A stretch of 34,783 bases of DNA from Pilatotrama ljubarskyi (GCA_022385805.1 MU277750.1:64632-99414); one strand, 5' to 3'; numbered from the stretch's first letter, positions 11,158 through 22,924 are shown. A program made the numbers and translations. Notes: generated by a model not told the origin, from the sequence alone.

Positions 11158-11228
11158 TGCATCCGCCGGGAGTCGAACCCGGAGCTAGGCCATGGGAAGA
11201 CCCAATGTTACCGCTACACCACGAATGC
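11158..11228 (-). tRNA. tRNA-Gly (anticodon CCC)
   Basis: The acceptor stem GCATTCG pairs with CGGATGC (one T-G wobble), with discriminator A. The D arm is GTGTAGCGGTAACA. The anticodon loop TTCCCAT gives CCC, reading GGG glycine codons. The T arm is CCGGG-TTCGACT-CCCGG. It is 71 nt and intronless. It lies 226 bp from tRNA-Glu on the same strand. Confidence 0.93.
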
Positions 11229-12011
11229 CTTACAACCGGTCAGTTGGTTCAAATACATAAATGCAATTATGCCCATCGTGTGTTGAAGACAGGTTGAACA
11301 TCCTCCCGGATTCATTCAGGGGGATGGAGCAACGCACCCATGTCCGAGCGGTCCACTCCACAGTTATTTCTGGGGGAGGGCGGATGACCGTTGACAGATT
11401 GCAGTGCGAACGGCGGCAAGCGGATACCTGCGGATCCACCGCCGCCGCACTGCTTCTACGCAAACAACATCCTCCGACTCGGAGCCGCCGAATGAGACTC
11501 CCTGCTCAAGAAGCGACATCGACGTGAACTAGCACAACGAAACCGCCATCACGCAAAGACAGCCTTACCACAACTTCGCCGCGCACTATACGCATAGCAG
11601 AAGTTGCACAGACGCAACATGACGACCTGGTACGTCTGACGCCTCTTCCCTACTACTGCAGTTAGCCTCCGTGAGCTTACGGGATCCCGCTGCTCGCCAT
11701 GGCCGTTCCTTGCACTAGGTTCGACTATCTCTCCCTCGTGGTGGTACGTCTGCGCCCACACAGTCAATTCGTGTCTGTTTGCCCTCGAGAGCCACCGCAT
11801 GCATGCATTCCGGCGTGTGACGCGCTGTGCAGAAAGCCACGCTAACGTTCAGCCACCTACTAAGCCAGGGCCTGCGCAGTGTGCTGCACGGTAGTTGCTT
11901 CTGTACACACAGCATGCATCGCGAGCTGGCGGCCGGAGCATCTTGATTCACTTTTGATTCATATGAAGCTCCATCTGCGTTGCACGTGCATGCTGAACTT
12001 GCCCTCCGCAG

Positions 12012-12486
12012 ACCCTGTCAATCATCTCCGCATTGGTCTATGGAGGCTTTGTCGCGATGAAAGCCATCTCTCGCGCGGTGCAATCTACGAAGGATTCGTA
12101 AGTCTGTGCTCACCTTGATCCCCTGCAGCCGCAGCATGACTGGGTATCTGATACCATCCGTGCTAGGCTGAAGACGAAGGGCGTCGACGTCTCGAAGAAT
12201 GGCGTCTCAGTCAAGACCAATAAACGATACGACCGCGAAGACTACCTCGATGCCACCCAGCGGTCCGTACCACTCGCTGTTGCATGATTCTCTGATCTCC
12301 GCAGACGCTCATACGTGCATACACCCACTTTGCGCACCACTTCATAGGGGCTTTATCAAGGCGATGAAGGCATCGACTGGTGGAAATCAAGCGGGCCAAG
12401 AGCTTGAGCGGGAAAGCTCCGTCAAGGACAAGAGCAAGGGTCACCACCATCTCCGAAGCAGGCGAACCGACGTGGTCGAGAAGTGA
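12012..12486 (+). CDS. Small fungal membrane-anchored protein of unknown function (5' exon not located)
   Basis: Three exons (12012-12097, 12167-12262, 12348-12486) join in phase into 106 codons plus a stop. The first encodes a hydrophobic start, LSIISALVYGGFVAMKAI, then SRAVQSTKD. The second runs LKTKGVDVSKNGVSVKTNKR then YDREDYLDATQR. The third runs GFIKAMKAST and a basic, charged tail ending DVVEK. Donors are GTAAGT and GTCCGT, acceptors TGCTAG and TTCATAG. I recall small basidiomycete proteins with a one-helix N-terminus followed by KGVDVS..GVSVKT..RYDREDY..ATQRG, all without known function. The start codon is not in these exons. An acceptor-like CTCCGCAG at 12011 implies a short upstream exon that I could not place. 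Confidence 0.6.
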
Positions 12487-12694
12487 AGAGGGTGATATCC
12501 GGGTCTGCTTTAGGGGTTTTCCGACGACTTCTCCATCTCACTTTTGTAACATGGGCGCGCGCGGAGGCCAGTGCTTGACTGTGCCTGAGCTGAGCCCAAG
12601 ACGAACGGTAACTTATAGAAGTATTTGTCGGCATTCCTGCACGCACTGTCTCCTCGTAATACACGCTGTACGCCCTGTCAAGTACTAGTCTATG

Positions 12695-13053
12695 GCAGAC
12701 GTCCGACGCTGTCCCGATGTCGTCGGCGATGAGCTGGACGTCGTTCGAGGTCCGCGGCTGGGCATCTCGCAGGATGGAATCCGGATGATGTCCATCACCG
12801 TTCGTTGCTACAGTCACAAGCTCCATCTTGCTCTCGTCCTCCGCGCTCTCAGCGCTGGCCTGAACTTTGCTCGTCCTTCTCGTGATCCTGATGGCCTATC
12901 ATCGACGAGCGTGCGGTCAGCTTGTGAGAATTGCACGTCCCAGATGTCCGATAGTCTGAGCCTCGAGTCTGGCGTCGCTGCCCTCCCTCGCCCGCCCCCT
13001 GCCCCTCCGTCTCTGCGGTCAGTCTGTTTCTCTGAGGTGTCCAGCTGCGTCGG
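12695..13053 (-). CDS. Possible two-exon fragment of an unidentified gene
   Basis: On the minus strand exon 13053-12937 (LDTSEKQTD .. SRLRLSDIWD) can be spliced in phase across a 41-nt intron (GTGCAA..GATGATAG) to a segment from 12895. That segment runs AIRITRRTSKVQASAESAED, then MELVTVATNGDGHHPDSI and SNDVQLIADDIGTASDVCHR. The protein-like composition suggests coding, but neither the first nor the last exon is clear, the donor is weak, and the plus strand is also open here. I do not recognise it. Confidence 0.25.
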
Positions 13054-13231
13054 CTGCGTTCATTCTCTGTTCGAGTCTTCTGGGTGTGAGTGCGTGACCT
13101 CGTTAATTATCCGCGCACGAGCGTTTCATTTCGCTTCGGGGAGCCGGTGTCACTGAAGACGCTCCGCTGCAACTTCCCTCGAGGCCGCCTCTCTCTCTGC
13201 CCTCCACGCCGTCTCGCTCTCTCCTTCCGCA

Positions 13232-15351
13232 ATGGCCTCCGACGAGCACGACCAAGTCGTCTACCTCAAAGACAGCCTCACGAGGATTCTCTCGCCGAAG
13301 AGCCCCGCAGTCGCAGAGGCCGTCTTCGGCAGCGCCCCGCGCTCCCGCAAGCCCAGCACGCCCAAGTCGCCCGCAGCCCATCTTCCCGCGACGAGCTCGG
13401 CCTCCCGCACGTCCACCCCAGCGAAGAAAGACAAGATGCTGCCTCCCGTGCCGGGGCCTACAGTGCTCAGCCCGAAGTCGCCGTCGACGCGCCGGACGGT
13501 CGCGCCTGCCGGTGCGCGGACGCGGGCGGCGAAACGGCCGGACAGCCCCGACGTTGAGACGATGATTGCGCGGACGCCGAGGCCGAGGCGCAAGTCGTCG
13601 GCGACGTTCAACCCGCCCCTCACGCGGCCGAGGTCGAACTCGAACATGGTGCCGTCGAGCTGGAAGGGGGGGATCAAGGCGAAGGAGAAGGAGAAGGTGG
13701 CGGACGACAACGAGTCGGTCATCTCGGACTACGGTACGCTGTTGAAGGACGACGACAGCGATATGGAGAGGATGCTGGAAGGGGAGGGGAGCGAGTCGGA
13801 TTCAAGCATCGATATCCATACGCCCTTGCCGTCAGTCGTCTTTCACTTCTGACTAGCGTCTGTTGCTGAGAAGCCGTCGCAGACACCTCATGTTCCGGGA
13901 CGGGTTGCTTTCCCCAAGGTCCAAGTTGCTCCCCGCAGGAACTACTCCGTTGTCTCTATACATGGACGATGCCACCGAGGGCAAGCGAGCCAACAGTGTT
14001 CTCAGCGTCGCGTCCGAAGGTTGATTTGGCATTCCTCAGTGATCTGAAATGAGGATTGACAACTGGATGACTCTTTCCGCAGCCACATCGACCATGACGA
14101 AGTCTGGTGTCTATCGCGATCCGCGCGACACGCAGCGACGACGCCAGAGACACAAAGACCAGAGCCTCCTCCGCGCCGGTATGGGCCTAACTACAGGTCT
14201 GGGCTGGAGCGACAGGTTCGTTCTCCCTGCATGCATATCATTCGCCTAGTTCTCACCCTCGGCACAGCGAAGACGAGGACGCGCCATCGATGCTCACCCG
14301 ACGGCTCATTTCAACGTCCATCGCGAAGCACCCTGCGACAGTGTCCCGCGCGCCCTCGCAGCTCACAAAGTCCACCTCCGTAGGCAACCTGAACCTCTCG
14401 CACCCGCCTCCTTCCTACTCCCCGGCCCCGCGCCCCGGCGCTCGCGCACTCTCCCGCTCCACCTCCGCGAGCTTCTCGCATAGCCGGTTGAGTATCACCG
14501 AAACCGAGAGCGTCACCTCCGTCGAAGCGGAGCCCATCGGCCCCCCCAGTCGCAGCCGCACCCAGTCCAACGCGTCCGTCAGCTCCGTCGTCTCCTCCGG
14601 CTCGCGCGACTCGAGCGGCCACGCGCAGTCCGTCGCGAGCTCGCAGACGTCGCAAGGGCGCACGTCCGTCCCCCGCCCGCTCCGCCTCCCGCAGACCGCG
14701 GGTATGCAAAGCGGCATCTCGCACGCGCACTCGTACTCGCATTCGACCTCGCTGTCGACTTCGACGTCAGACTCGCATCCGCCCGTCTCGGGCAGCTCGA
14801 AGCTCAAGGGTCCGCGCCCCCACACGCGCACACGCACGCTCTCGAACCCGGGCTCCCGCATCCCCGGGAGCTCGGTTCTCCCCCGCCCTGCAGCGTCATC
14901 GAAGATCGTGCCCCCGCGCTCGGTCTCGGCGGCGGTCATGGCGCCCATCCGCTCCCGCTCGATCTCGTCCACCGGTGCTACGAGTGCGATCGAACGGAGC
15001 AGCACGATGAGCAGCGACTCGATATCTGACTTTCCATTGCCCCCCGCTGCGGCGGGATCGTCCGTGTCGGCTTCCTCGTCAGCTTCCTCGCTCTCGCTGT
15101 CGCAGGCGGGGCGCGGGCTTGGGCTGGGGCTGGGCCGCCCGAGTCCGAATCTGAACACGCAGGTTGCAAGGTCGGTCACCGCGTCGCCCGTGTCGCCGCC
15201 CTCTGCGACGGCCACACGCGTGCTCAATACGGTCGGGACGGGCCCGCGCCCGCCGCGCATTGGCACGGGCATGGTGTATCGCCACAGCGGATACTCGAGC
15301 TTCTACGAGACGTCGAGGCTCAGTCGCGCGTCCGTCACCTCCCCTAGCTAG
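13232..15351 (+). CDS. Serine/proline-rich protein of unknown function
   Basis: Four exons (13232-13830, 13883-14019, 14083-14215, 14268-15351) give 650 codons plus stop with consistent phases and introns of 52, 63 and 52 nt. The N-terminal 200 residues are basic and Ser/Pro-rich with repeated SPKSP-type motifs (LSPKSPA, TPKSPA, LSPKSPS), typical proline-directed kinase sites. An acidic block (KDDDSDMERMLEGEGSESDS) follows. The middle carries the ordered-looking motif GMGLTTGLGWSDSEDEDAPS, formed across an exon junction. The last 350 residues are low-complexity Ser-rich and end GTGMVYRHSGYSSFYETSR. No catalytic motif, signal peptide or membrane segment is seen. It is probably a largely disordered phosphoprotein (inference). 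The start at 13232 follows a TCCGCA context with no earlier in-frame ATG in the exon. I do not recognise a named family. Confidence 0.8.
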
Positions 15352-15976
15352 GTGCCTCTCTGCCGTCTCTCGTTCGCGTTCTCGTCTCCCTCCGTCCTCG
15401 GTCTTGGGATTGGGACGCAGCTGTTTCTCTCTCGTCTTGCATACATGGTATGAAAACCCACTGTCGTTTCCCCTGCTATCGGTCACCGCGCTCCATCGCT
15501 CGGGTTCTGTATGTGAATCTAGATCTGCGAGCCCCACGCTCTTTGTTTGCTTTATGCAACGACCCGTCGCTGACGCTGCCGTGGTACTTACATTAGTCGC
15601 CGTCCGTTATATTTATTTAGTAGCTCTCGTGCTCATGCAGCTGTGCAATAAGGACGGTTCCGTGGAGGGGTTCCCGTTCATCTCAGGAGTACTTGGTCGT
15701 ACTGGGAGTTTGAAGATGTTGGTGAAGTGGTTCTGTTCCGAAGCTTGTACCGTGTATGACGGGTTCAACGTGGCACGTTCTTGAGCAGCAATCACACAAC
15801 CCTATAGGTCTCTCTCGGAATGTATATAGATCACGTATGATCAGGCTGGTTGTCGTACCACGGAAAAGGACAGTGCATTCGGCTCGATGCTCACCGGGAG
15901 CGGAACTATGCAAGGCTGTACACGGAATCCGGTAACGAGTTATTTGGGAGGATCTCAAGATGTTCAAAGAACCCCG

Positions 15977-18014
15977 CTATGCGCGGATTACCTCCGCGAC
16001 GTTCGCGTCCCGCGGGGTAAGCCGAACGCGGAACGGCACAGGCGAGCGCCCCGAGACGCCGTCGTATTCCTTCAGGTCGATGGGGTCGCCAGGGACGGGC
16101 TCGATGTTGAACGCCCAGAGCATATGCGCGAGACCGAGGAAGACTTCCTTCTCCGCGAGGATGACCCCAGGACAGAAGCGTCGTCTGCGGGGAGTTTGAG
16201 TCGGTCTCTCACTGAGGAAGCTCGAGCGAGCGGACTCACCCAATGCCGAATGCCCAGTGGTCTCGCTCCATGGGGTCAGGCAGGTGTGCAGAGTCGGCAG
16301 ACGAGAGGGTGTCGTCGAGGTATCTCTCCGGCTGCCATGAAACGGTTCGTAACAAGCACCACAATAGTATAACGGGGGCGACGTACCTTGAACATGTAGG
16401 GATCCGGGTAGCGGAAGGGGTCCCGGTGCAGCGTCCACTGTGATTTTGTCAGGTCGAATGAAAGCAGGCACTCAAGCGCGGTACACACCGTGTTGGCAAT
16501 GACTACGGTCCCCTTCGGGATATAGTATCCGTGATAGGAAAAGTCCTCGGAGCTGAAATGCGGCGTGCCCAGCCAGAAGGGGTTGTGGAACCGAGCGACT
16601 TCCTGATCATCAGGCAACGACGGTCAGCGTTGAATTCACACCAGCTTCCAACGGTTCACTAGAAGACTGACCTTGGCGATAGCGCGGATGTAGGGCAGGT
16701 CCTGCTCATCCTCCAGAGTCGGCAGGCGATCGCGGCCGCATACGCGGTCGAGCTCGGCCTGTGCTTTCGCCTGGACGTCAGTGCAACCCGCGATGTGCGC
16801 AGCGAACCACTGTTGAATCGATGCTGTCTGAACATGCCCGACGTCTGTCATGCTACCCAGACTTCAAACAGACATCGGAGAGAGGCTCACCGTCTCAACG
16901 CCTCCGATGATCAGCGTCCCGCACATGATGATGATATCGAGGTCGTCCAACCCTTCCTCTTCACGCGTCTGGAGAAGCGTCTTCGCCAGGCAGTCGGGAA
17001 CGTCCTCGCCGCGGTTGAGGCGCTCCTGGATGTCCGCGAGGAAGGGCTTGTTGAACGCGATAATGTCGCGGTTCAATTTTCGACCTCGCGCCGTCATGCG
17101 GTTGGGCAGCTTCTGCAGAATGGGGAAGAAGTCGACGAGGTTCGACACGGAGCCGGTGGTGTTCCTGCGATGTGACACAGCGTTAGCGTGCCCAGGCTCG
17201 GTATCGGCACGGGCGGTTGAACAACGTACATGAATTCCCTGGACATGCGCAGTACTTCAGCGACGATGGGGTCCCTCAGGGAGTCGGTGCGAATGCCGTA
17301 GATGAGCACCAGAATATTGTTGAGCGCCGCGTGGCTTGCGTAGGCAGAGGGATTGATAGGCAAGGCTCCGGCCTTGCTATCTTGTAGGAGGTCGCGGATC
17401 ATCGCCTTGGCCTCGACCTCCAGGGCTAACGAGTAGGTGGCGACCGCGCGAGCGGCGAGCATCTTGGTAGCAATGCGCCGATGCTTGCGCCTAGTCACCG
17501 CATGAGAGCGTGAACACACGGGAAGCCGGCCGCGACTCACCAGACCTCGTTATATGCGGTCGCGGTGATGCCGCGGTGCTGAAGGATGGTCTGCACCTTC
17601 ATGAACATGTCCTTCCTCGACGAGAATATAGCGCCGTTCGTGACGAGGATGTCCTTGACGACATACGGGTCCGACAGGATGACGAAACGCTGGTTGCCGA
17701 TCATGAAGGAGTACAGTGGACCATACTTGCGGGCCCACCGGTCGAGGCTGAGCTCGGGGTACTTGGTGAGATATGTGAAGCACCCTGAGCGTGACATGGA
17801 CGGTCAGTACCCCATCGAGTCCGGACTCAGAATGAAGGGTGTACGACGCACCTAAGAGAGGCAAGCCAGCTGGACCTGGTGGAACGGTGTTGCCCGCCTT
17901 GTCGCGAGGGGTTTTGCGGAGGAAGGAGAGAAGAAGGGAAATGCCAGTAAGGAGAGTTATCAGTCTGAGTACAAAGTAGAGCAGGTTCTGGTCGAGGTGG
18001 TGAAGGATAGACAT
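15977..18014 (-). CDS. Cytochrome P450 monooxygenase (microsomal type)
   Basis: Nine exons (18014-17852, 17784-17541, 17490-17230, 17164-16891, 16827-16672, 16602-16489, 16437-16387, 16331-16240, 16184-15977) total 520 codons plus stop with all phases agreeing. The N-terminal anchor is FVLRLITLLTGISLLLSFL, followed by the hinge VPPGPAGLPLLG. Core motifs are complete. They are helix C WRKHRR (136-141), I-helix oxygen-activation motif GGVETT (310-315, across an intron), K-helix EVAR for ExxR (367-370), PERY (422-425), and the haem loop FGIGRRFCPG with Cys456 as haem ligand. Such enzymes insert oxygen into lipophilic substrates using a reductase at the ER. The substrate is unknown. It resembles CYP families often annotated as phenylacetate hydroxylase-like, but I would not assign a family. 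Intron 16438-16488 is 51 nt and in frame. The enzyme looks intact. Confidence 0.93.
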
Positions 18015-18096
18015 GGTCGGTAAGCCTGTCTGTAGTGCGCTGCAGGGCATTGAAGGTCGGTGCCCTAGGATGTCTTCGCACTCTGCTCGGCCGGCA

Positions 18097-18102
18097 TTTA
18101 TA
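18097..18102 (-). promoter_or_regulatory. TATA box of the P450 gene
   Basis: TATAAA on the minus strand (context GGCTATAAATGC) lies about 83 bases upstream of the P450 start codon, a normal distance for a fungal core promoter. Confidence 0.55.
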
Positions 18103-18343
18103 GCCTCAGCGATGTCCCGCGTTTCTTCTGCCGCGTAGGGTGCTGTGCAATATGTCCATCTATGCCCAGCGAGGTTATGTTGCGCTTCTCTCGGGATGCG
18201 CAGAAGCGCGGGTCACTATGATCGAGATCCTCTGGTGTATCGGTGACTTCAAGTGCAATAGGCTCAGGCCAGGCGGGCGCGAGCCGTCGCAGCCGTTCGC
18301 TTATACGGTTTCCTGCATAGAAGTCGAGTAGGATGGTAGCCAT
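18098..18343 (-). other. Unassigned open frame upstream of the P450
   Basis: An open frame reads MATILLDFYAGNRISERLRR, then APAWPEPIALEVTDTPEDL and a charged tail, ending where the P450 TATA box begins. Its codon choice resembles coding DNA, and it could be the last exon of a gene further upstream. I found no supporting intron or homologue, and it may be chance. Confidence 0.2.
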
Positions 18344-19245
18344 GCTTCTTCCGTAGATATCGGGAGCGGCAGCACCCCTGGAGGAGCCTGCGAAATTAGT
18401 CGGCATGCTACTACATGAACGAGCCCTCACCTGGCATTCCAGACGCAAGGGTACCCTGTTGATGAGACCGCTAGTTCAGCAAAAGTGGTCAACGCGTCAC
18501 CTTCTACTTGCACGGACCGTGAAACAGATCGTTCACGATGCTCTCTGCGAGCTCAGTGGCGGATAGTACTGTACTTCGCAGGCGTGGCTGCCGCTTCGCA
18601 CGATCGCTTCGGTTGCAGCCCTGTTGAGCGCACGGCAAAAGGAAGAAGTCGCCTGATATGTCACCGCCCCGACATACCACCGGTCGCCACCACGTACGGG
18701 ACACAGTGAAACTAGTTGGGTGACGTTCTGTGGGATACCCGCTTCGGCTCGATCTACTCCGCAGTGAAGACAGCTACCACATGCGTATGGGCGAGCCTGG
18801 TACTACTCACTAGTGTTCGTGCGAATCAGGCGCAATGTAAACTTTCGCACTCCATCTCGGGGTTGCTATGTTTCGCATCATGAATTATACGGAGTCTCAA
18901 GCTCACGACTTCGACTTCTTGAGTCAATGCCGCAATTTGGGTCCGTCGAGTCCATTTGGGCCAGCTGGCGTGTGCTTCGGGCCGTTGCCCGTGGACGGTA
19001 CCTGGTACTGCGATATAAGATCGTGAGACTCTCATCCTGAGTCATGGTTACCGACCGGCAGCTCCTGCGAGGGACTCCACATATATACTTCAGAGTTCTG
19101 CGGCAAGTCTTCATATGATAGACCACTAAATTTCTAGAATAGGCTGGACGAGATGCATTAGACTCGTGAGGGATGATACAGTAGCTAGCCGATTGTGGTC
19201 TCCATTGCTGAGGTGCTGTATTACGGGCTAGTCTCGGCTCCAGAC

Positions 19246-19380
19246 GTTCTCCAGGTCTCCCTCAACGGCGCTCACCAACGCTGCGCTACGCTCCGCCAGA
19301 GGAGCCAATGGGAACGAAGGGCACTTTCTGAAATTTCGCACGCTTGTTGGTTAGCGCCGGTTGAGGGAGACCTGTAGAAC
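19246..19380. repeat. Foldback element, about 135 bp
   Basis: Bases 19246-19280 and 19343-19380 are imperfect inverted copies. The best core is CAGGTCTCCCTCAACGGCGCT against its reverse complement, with one extra base. The loop is about 60 bases. No target duplication is obvious. It could be a tiny foldback MITE or a transcribed hairpin. Confidence 0.5.
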
Positions 19381-19513
19381 CTCAGTTAGCGCCAGAAGGG
19401 ATGGGAACGAGACTAATTACGGGCCTGTTGCGGCATGATCGGGAAGGTGCACTTCTGTGACTCGATCACTTCGCGTCGGAGCAAACAGCTGCACCAAAAC
19501 ATGAGAAAAGCAA

Positions 19514-19586
19514 TGCCAGGAGCGTGGATTGAACACGCGACCTCCAGAACTTCAGTCTGTTGCTCTCCCAGCTGAGCTATCCCGGC
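19514..19586 (-). tRNA. tRNA-Phe (anticodon GAA)
   Basis: The acceptor stem GCCGGGA pairs with TCCTGGC (one G-T pair), with discriminator A. The D arm AGCTCAGCTGGGAGAGC is canonical. Loop CTGAAGT gives anticodon GAA. The T arm is GCGTG-TTCAATC-CACGC. It is 73 nt without an intron. Confidence 0.96.
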
Positions 19587-21320
19587 GCTACTATTCCTCT
19601 CAGAACGCACCTACCTAGGCGAGGCTGGGGAGTGGGAGGGTGTTCTGCGATACAGTGCACTGTCAGCCACCAGCCACTGCACTTCAGCTTCCGAGCGATT
19701 CGCGCTTCATATACACAACCTACTGTGGGGGGGGGGGGGGGGTTCTACATGTGCCAATGTGCATTCTAGACGCACTTATTGCACATCGCCAAGCCTCACC
19801 TTACAGGCAAATGCCACGACTGGAATAATATCGAGACTTGCTCGTGTGTGCAGACGACCGATGAAGGCAATCCGTTGTGAGGGTGGCAGACTGACAATGT
19901 CGCGATGCATATTGAATATTGAATCCCGGCAACCTCTGCAGGGCTCTCGCGAGAGCGGCTAAGAGATTTTCAATATAACATGAGCTCGGACAGGACCAAG
20001 TCCGCGCAACAACGATCCAGGATTCACGAAGATGTCAGCAACATGCATGTTGTTTTCGTGGAGGATCGCAGCCTGCTATAATCAGCGATAGAGTGAAGTG
20101 TCAGTACTGCAGACAGTCGTTCGCATTTTGCTTCGCCATGCCAGAAACTGTCGGATGGGGCAGAGGGACGTCCGGGTTTTGCACAGGGTGCGCAAGATCC
20201 CGCCTGCAGGGAGATGTTGGGTCTCGGAAACTTAGACCTTGGACGACACTATTCGGCGGCGCTGATAGCACCCTCCAAGGCCTCTCATGCGATCGACAAG
20301 TGAGTCGACAACAATGCAAGAGGCATAGGATGGCTCGGGATCGGGATATAAGTCGTAAGGCGAACTTACTGGCATGGTAGGGTCGGGCCTCGTCAGGAAG
20401 CTGGAAGCTTATGGGCGCATTAGCGGGAACGAGCCAACACGGGGCTTGTCCCATCAGATGGCAGCAACTGGGCCGTGAGCTGATTCAACCGCAATGTCCA
20501 AACCTCAGCTACTGTAGGTGAGTACCGTGGGTTACTTATCGAGGCTGCGTAGGCGCCAACTCAGTACTCAGGGACAGCTAGTAGTTTTAGCCAGGCAGGC
20601 ATGATCGCTCCAGCTCAACATCTAGTGGGATCCTGACAGTCGTAGAAGATACCAAAGGTACCTCCGAGTCGTCACAAGCCCTTCACGAGAGAAACCAGAG
20701 CATAGCGTAGGTGCCGGCATCCAGAACGTGTCAGAAAGTGGACGTGGAGGTCGGAGACACAGATTGATGATCAACAGAATATCTGCCCCTCGAATCGCAC
20801 GATGGAGGATCGGAACGGAGCAGAAAGCTAGTTACAGACTCCGCGATATTGACAGCACATGCCACTGCAAAAATGTCAGCCTTTTCCTGGCAGGGAAGGG
20901 GTGGGAAATTGAGTGCAAAATGTAAGAATATCACTCGCGCTTTCCTGCCGAGAATCTGTGATCTGATTGTCGGCAGTTTCATAACCTTTCGCCCTACGTG
21001 ACATTTTTTTTCTGATCGGCGCGGAAAGTCATCTCACATGGTCGCCGTAGCTATAGTAGGGACACGATGACCTTTCCCACAGGAGTAACGGCTAGATCCT
21101 ATACATTAGTTCTGTTACTGGAAGCAGGTTAGTCTTCTGAGCAGTCGAGAAAGGACGGCGATTGATTATACTATGTGGGTCATTCCCGTGGTAGGCTTCG
21201 TTCACCCTGAAAAGGATACGGTCTACCGGTTATTAAGTTTGCCCCTCTAGCCGATAGGAAAGGCGTCGTAAATCTTCTTGACATGCATACCATTTTCGTG
21301 AAGGGAAATGATATCAATCA
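19587..21320. other. About 1.7 kb without a supported gene
   Basis: Only short, incoherent open frames are present on either strand. The interval contains a run of 16 G at 19727-19742, a likely assembly-error site. It is AT-richer and less codon-like than the gene regions to the left. I see no RNA gene here. Confidence 0.5.
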
Positions 21321-21412
21321 TTGATCACCTCATATCGCGGTACGGCTTCAGCCATATTTCGGCGTACGAATTGCATCCAAAGCAATAGTCGATCACAAGA
21401 CTATCTACAGCA

Positions 21413-22237
21413 CCAGATTTACCCTTTCTGCGGGTGCGATATCATTGCGAAAGCGAGGCGAAAGGCTAGCAGCCGTAGACACTTCCGCGCTTTTGAGAAT
21501 GGACCTATCCTGGGCTGGCAAAGGCTGTGGCGTTCTAGGCGCCGTTCCACGCTCCGGAAACGATATCAGCAAATATTCCGGAAACGCCGTATTATACGAA
21601 CCCTTTGCATAGATCTCGACGTCAGAAAAATGGTTAATCATACGCTGTAGTTCTCTGAATCTCCGTATTAGGGCTTATTTGCAAGCGCAAAATGCATTGC
21701 ATTGCCTGCCTCATATAGTAAGGCGCCCAGAAATTCCGCGATATGATTGGCTCAGGAACACCCCACCCAATGGTTTTTGCCTTTGCAAATAAGCTCTAAT
21801 CGGGAAGATCCGAAAGCCTCCGGTCTCACCGGTGAAAAAGGTCATGGAGTATATTAACCATAGCATCAGCTTGACCATTTCTGTGAGCGCGAAAACATTG
21901 CAAAGGCACGGAGAAAGGCTGCTTACCGTGAATACTTTTCCGCAAATGTCAAGGCTTTGAGAAGGCACCTATCCTGGGCCGGGAAAGGCCATGGAAACCT
22001 TTCTCCGTCGCGATCCTCACTTCAGCATAGTGTAAGATTGACAATTTCTTTGACGTCGCAAGCCATGCGAAAGGCACCTTTCATTTTCCCGGCGTGAAAT
22101 GGGCGCTAGAAAGCCCTAGCCTTTCCCAGCCCAGGATAAGTAGGTGCCTTCTCAACGACTTTGCCACAGCGAAAAAGCATTTACGAGCCTTTCGCCTTGC
22201 TTTCGCAATGATATAGTTCCCGCAGAAATGGTCAATC
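21413..22237. repeat. Cluster of three diverged copies of one dispersed repeat
   Basis: Copies lie at about 21413-21527 (+), 21871-21990 (+) and 22121-22237 (-), with a shorter scrap near 22030-22078. They share the order GACCATTTCTGCGGG, ATATCATTGCGAAAGC, GGCGAAAGGCT, GAGAAGGCACCTATCC and CCTGGGCTGGGAAAGGC, with many substitutions. The second and third form a large inverted repeat. One copy retains a short open frame (YIIAKARRKAR), but the other copies do not preserve it, so I do not call it coding. Family unknown. Confidence 0.65.
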
Positions 22238-22344
22238 AATGCTGCGCGATATCGATATCCCGACCGTTCGCCTACCTCCACCGTGTGACTTGGCTGCTGT
22301 GGACGTGTAGAACTACTTACAGTCCGAGAGTCTTCTACACGCCC

Positions 22345-22645
22345 AGACGACCCAGGTATCGATCCGGTATCTGGTCGGATTTCATCGAGCCGATCCGTGC
22401 CAGACACCCGGCTGATGCAGAGCAGACATCTGTCCAATGTCTGGCCGCGGGGGTCGGCTCGATATTTGATTCCCGCCAACGGGTCAATATATAGCGCCGG
22501 GCATTGGTGCGGTGTGCGCCAGATATCCGGCTGGTATCTGGCTTTACGTACGATCGCTTGAAAAAGAAAAGCACATTGAGGACTCGAACCCAGCTTCAAA
22601 GAGCCTGTCCGCCACCCTTTGACCGCTGCACCGTCAGAGCTTTTG
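22345..22645 (-). mobile_element. tRNA-derived SINE-like copy 1
   Basis: A tRNA-like head (22645-22575) on the minus strand carries a B box GGTTCGAGTCC at 22590-22580 and an A-box-like GGTGCAGCGGTC at about 22631-22621, with normal spacing. It does not close an acceptor stem, so it is not a functional tRNA. It is followed by TGTGC, a T-rich tract and the unit CCAGATACCAGCCGGATAT (22543-22515), which is shared with copy 2. Outer ends are approximate. Confidence 0.55.
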
Positions 22646-22924
22646 AGGTCTGGGATATAATACATAAAATATATAGAGCTTAAATAATAAGCCCACACTT
22701 CACAAAAATCCTGAAGTCCGGGTCCCATGGTGCACACCCTTCATAGCATTGGTGCTCCTACCATTCATTGCACTGGGAGACTTCCGCTACATCCCTTGCA
22801 AATCAAACCCTCACAGCTGTACTATATAACATAACCTGAGCACTACAAATGGTGGAATGACCTGGATAACCCCAGTACCAACATTGGAAGAACACGGTAT
22901 ATCGCTCAAGCATATTTTTGTGGA

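Noticed and set aside
14311..15537. Long minus-strand frames opposite the serine-rich gene (up to 285 codons)
   Set aside because: They are mirror images of GC-rich, Ser/Pro-coding exons whose plus-strand splicing is fully consistent.
19727..19742. G16 homopolymer as a G-quadruplex regulator
   Set aside because: A single homopolymer in a gene-free stretch is more likely a replication or sequencing slippage site.
20093..20454. Minus-strand frame beginning MGQAPCWLVPANAPIS with a GTAAGT donor
   Set aside because: One good donor is present, but no acceptor yields a convincing continuation and no family is suggested.
22571..22645. Functional tRNA gene
   Set aside because: The A and B boxes are good, but no acceptor stem closes and the anticodon arm is poor. 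It is better explained as a SINE head.
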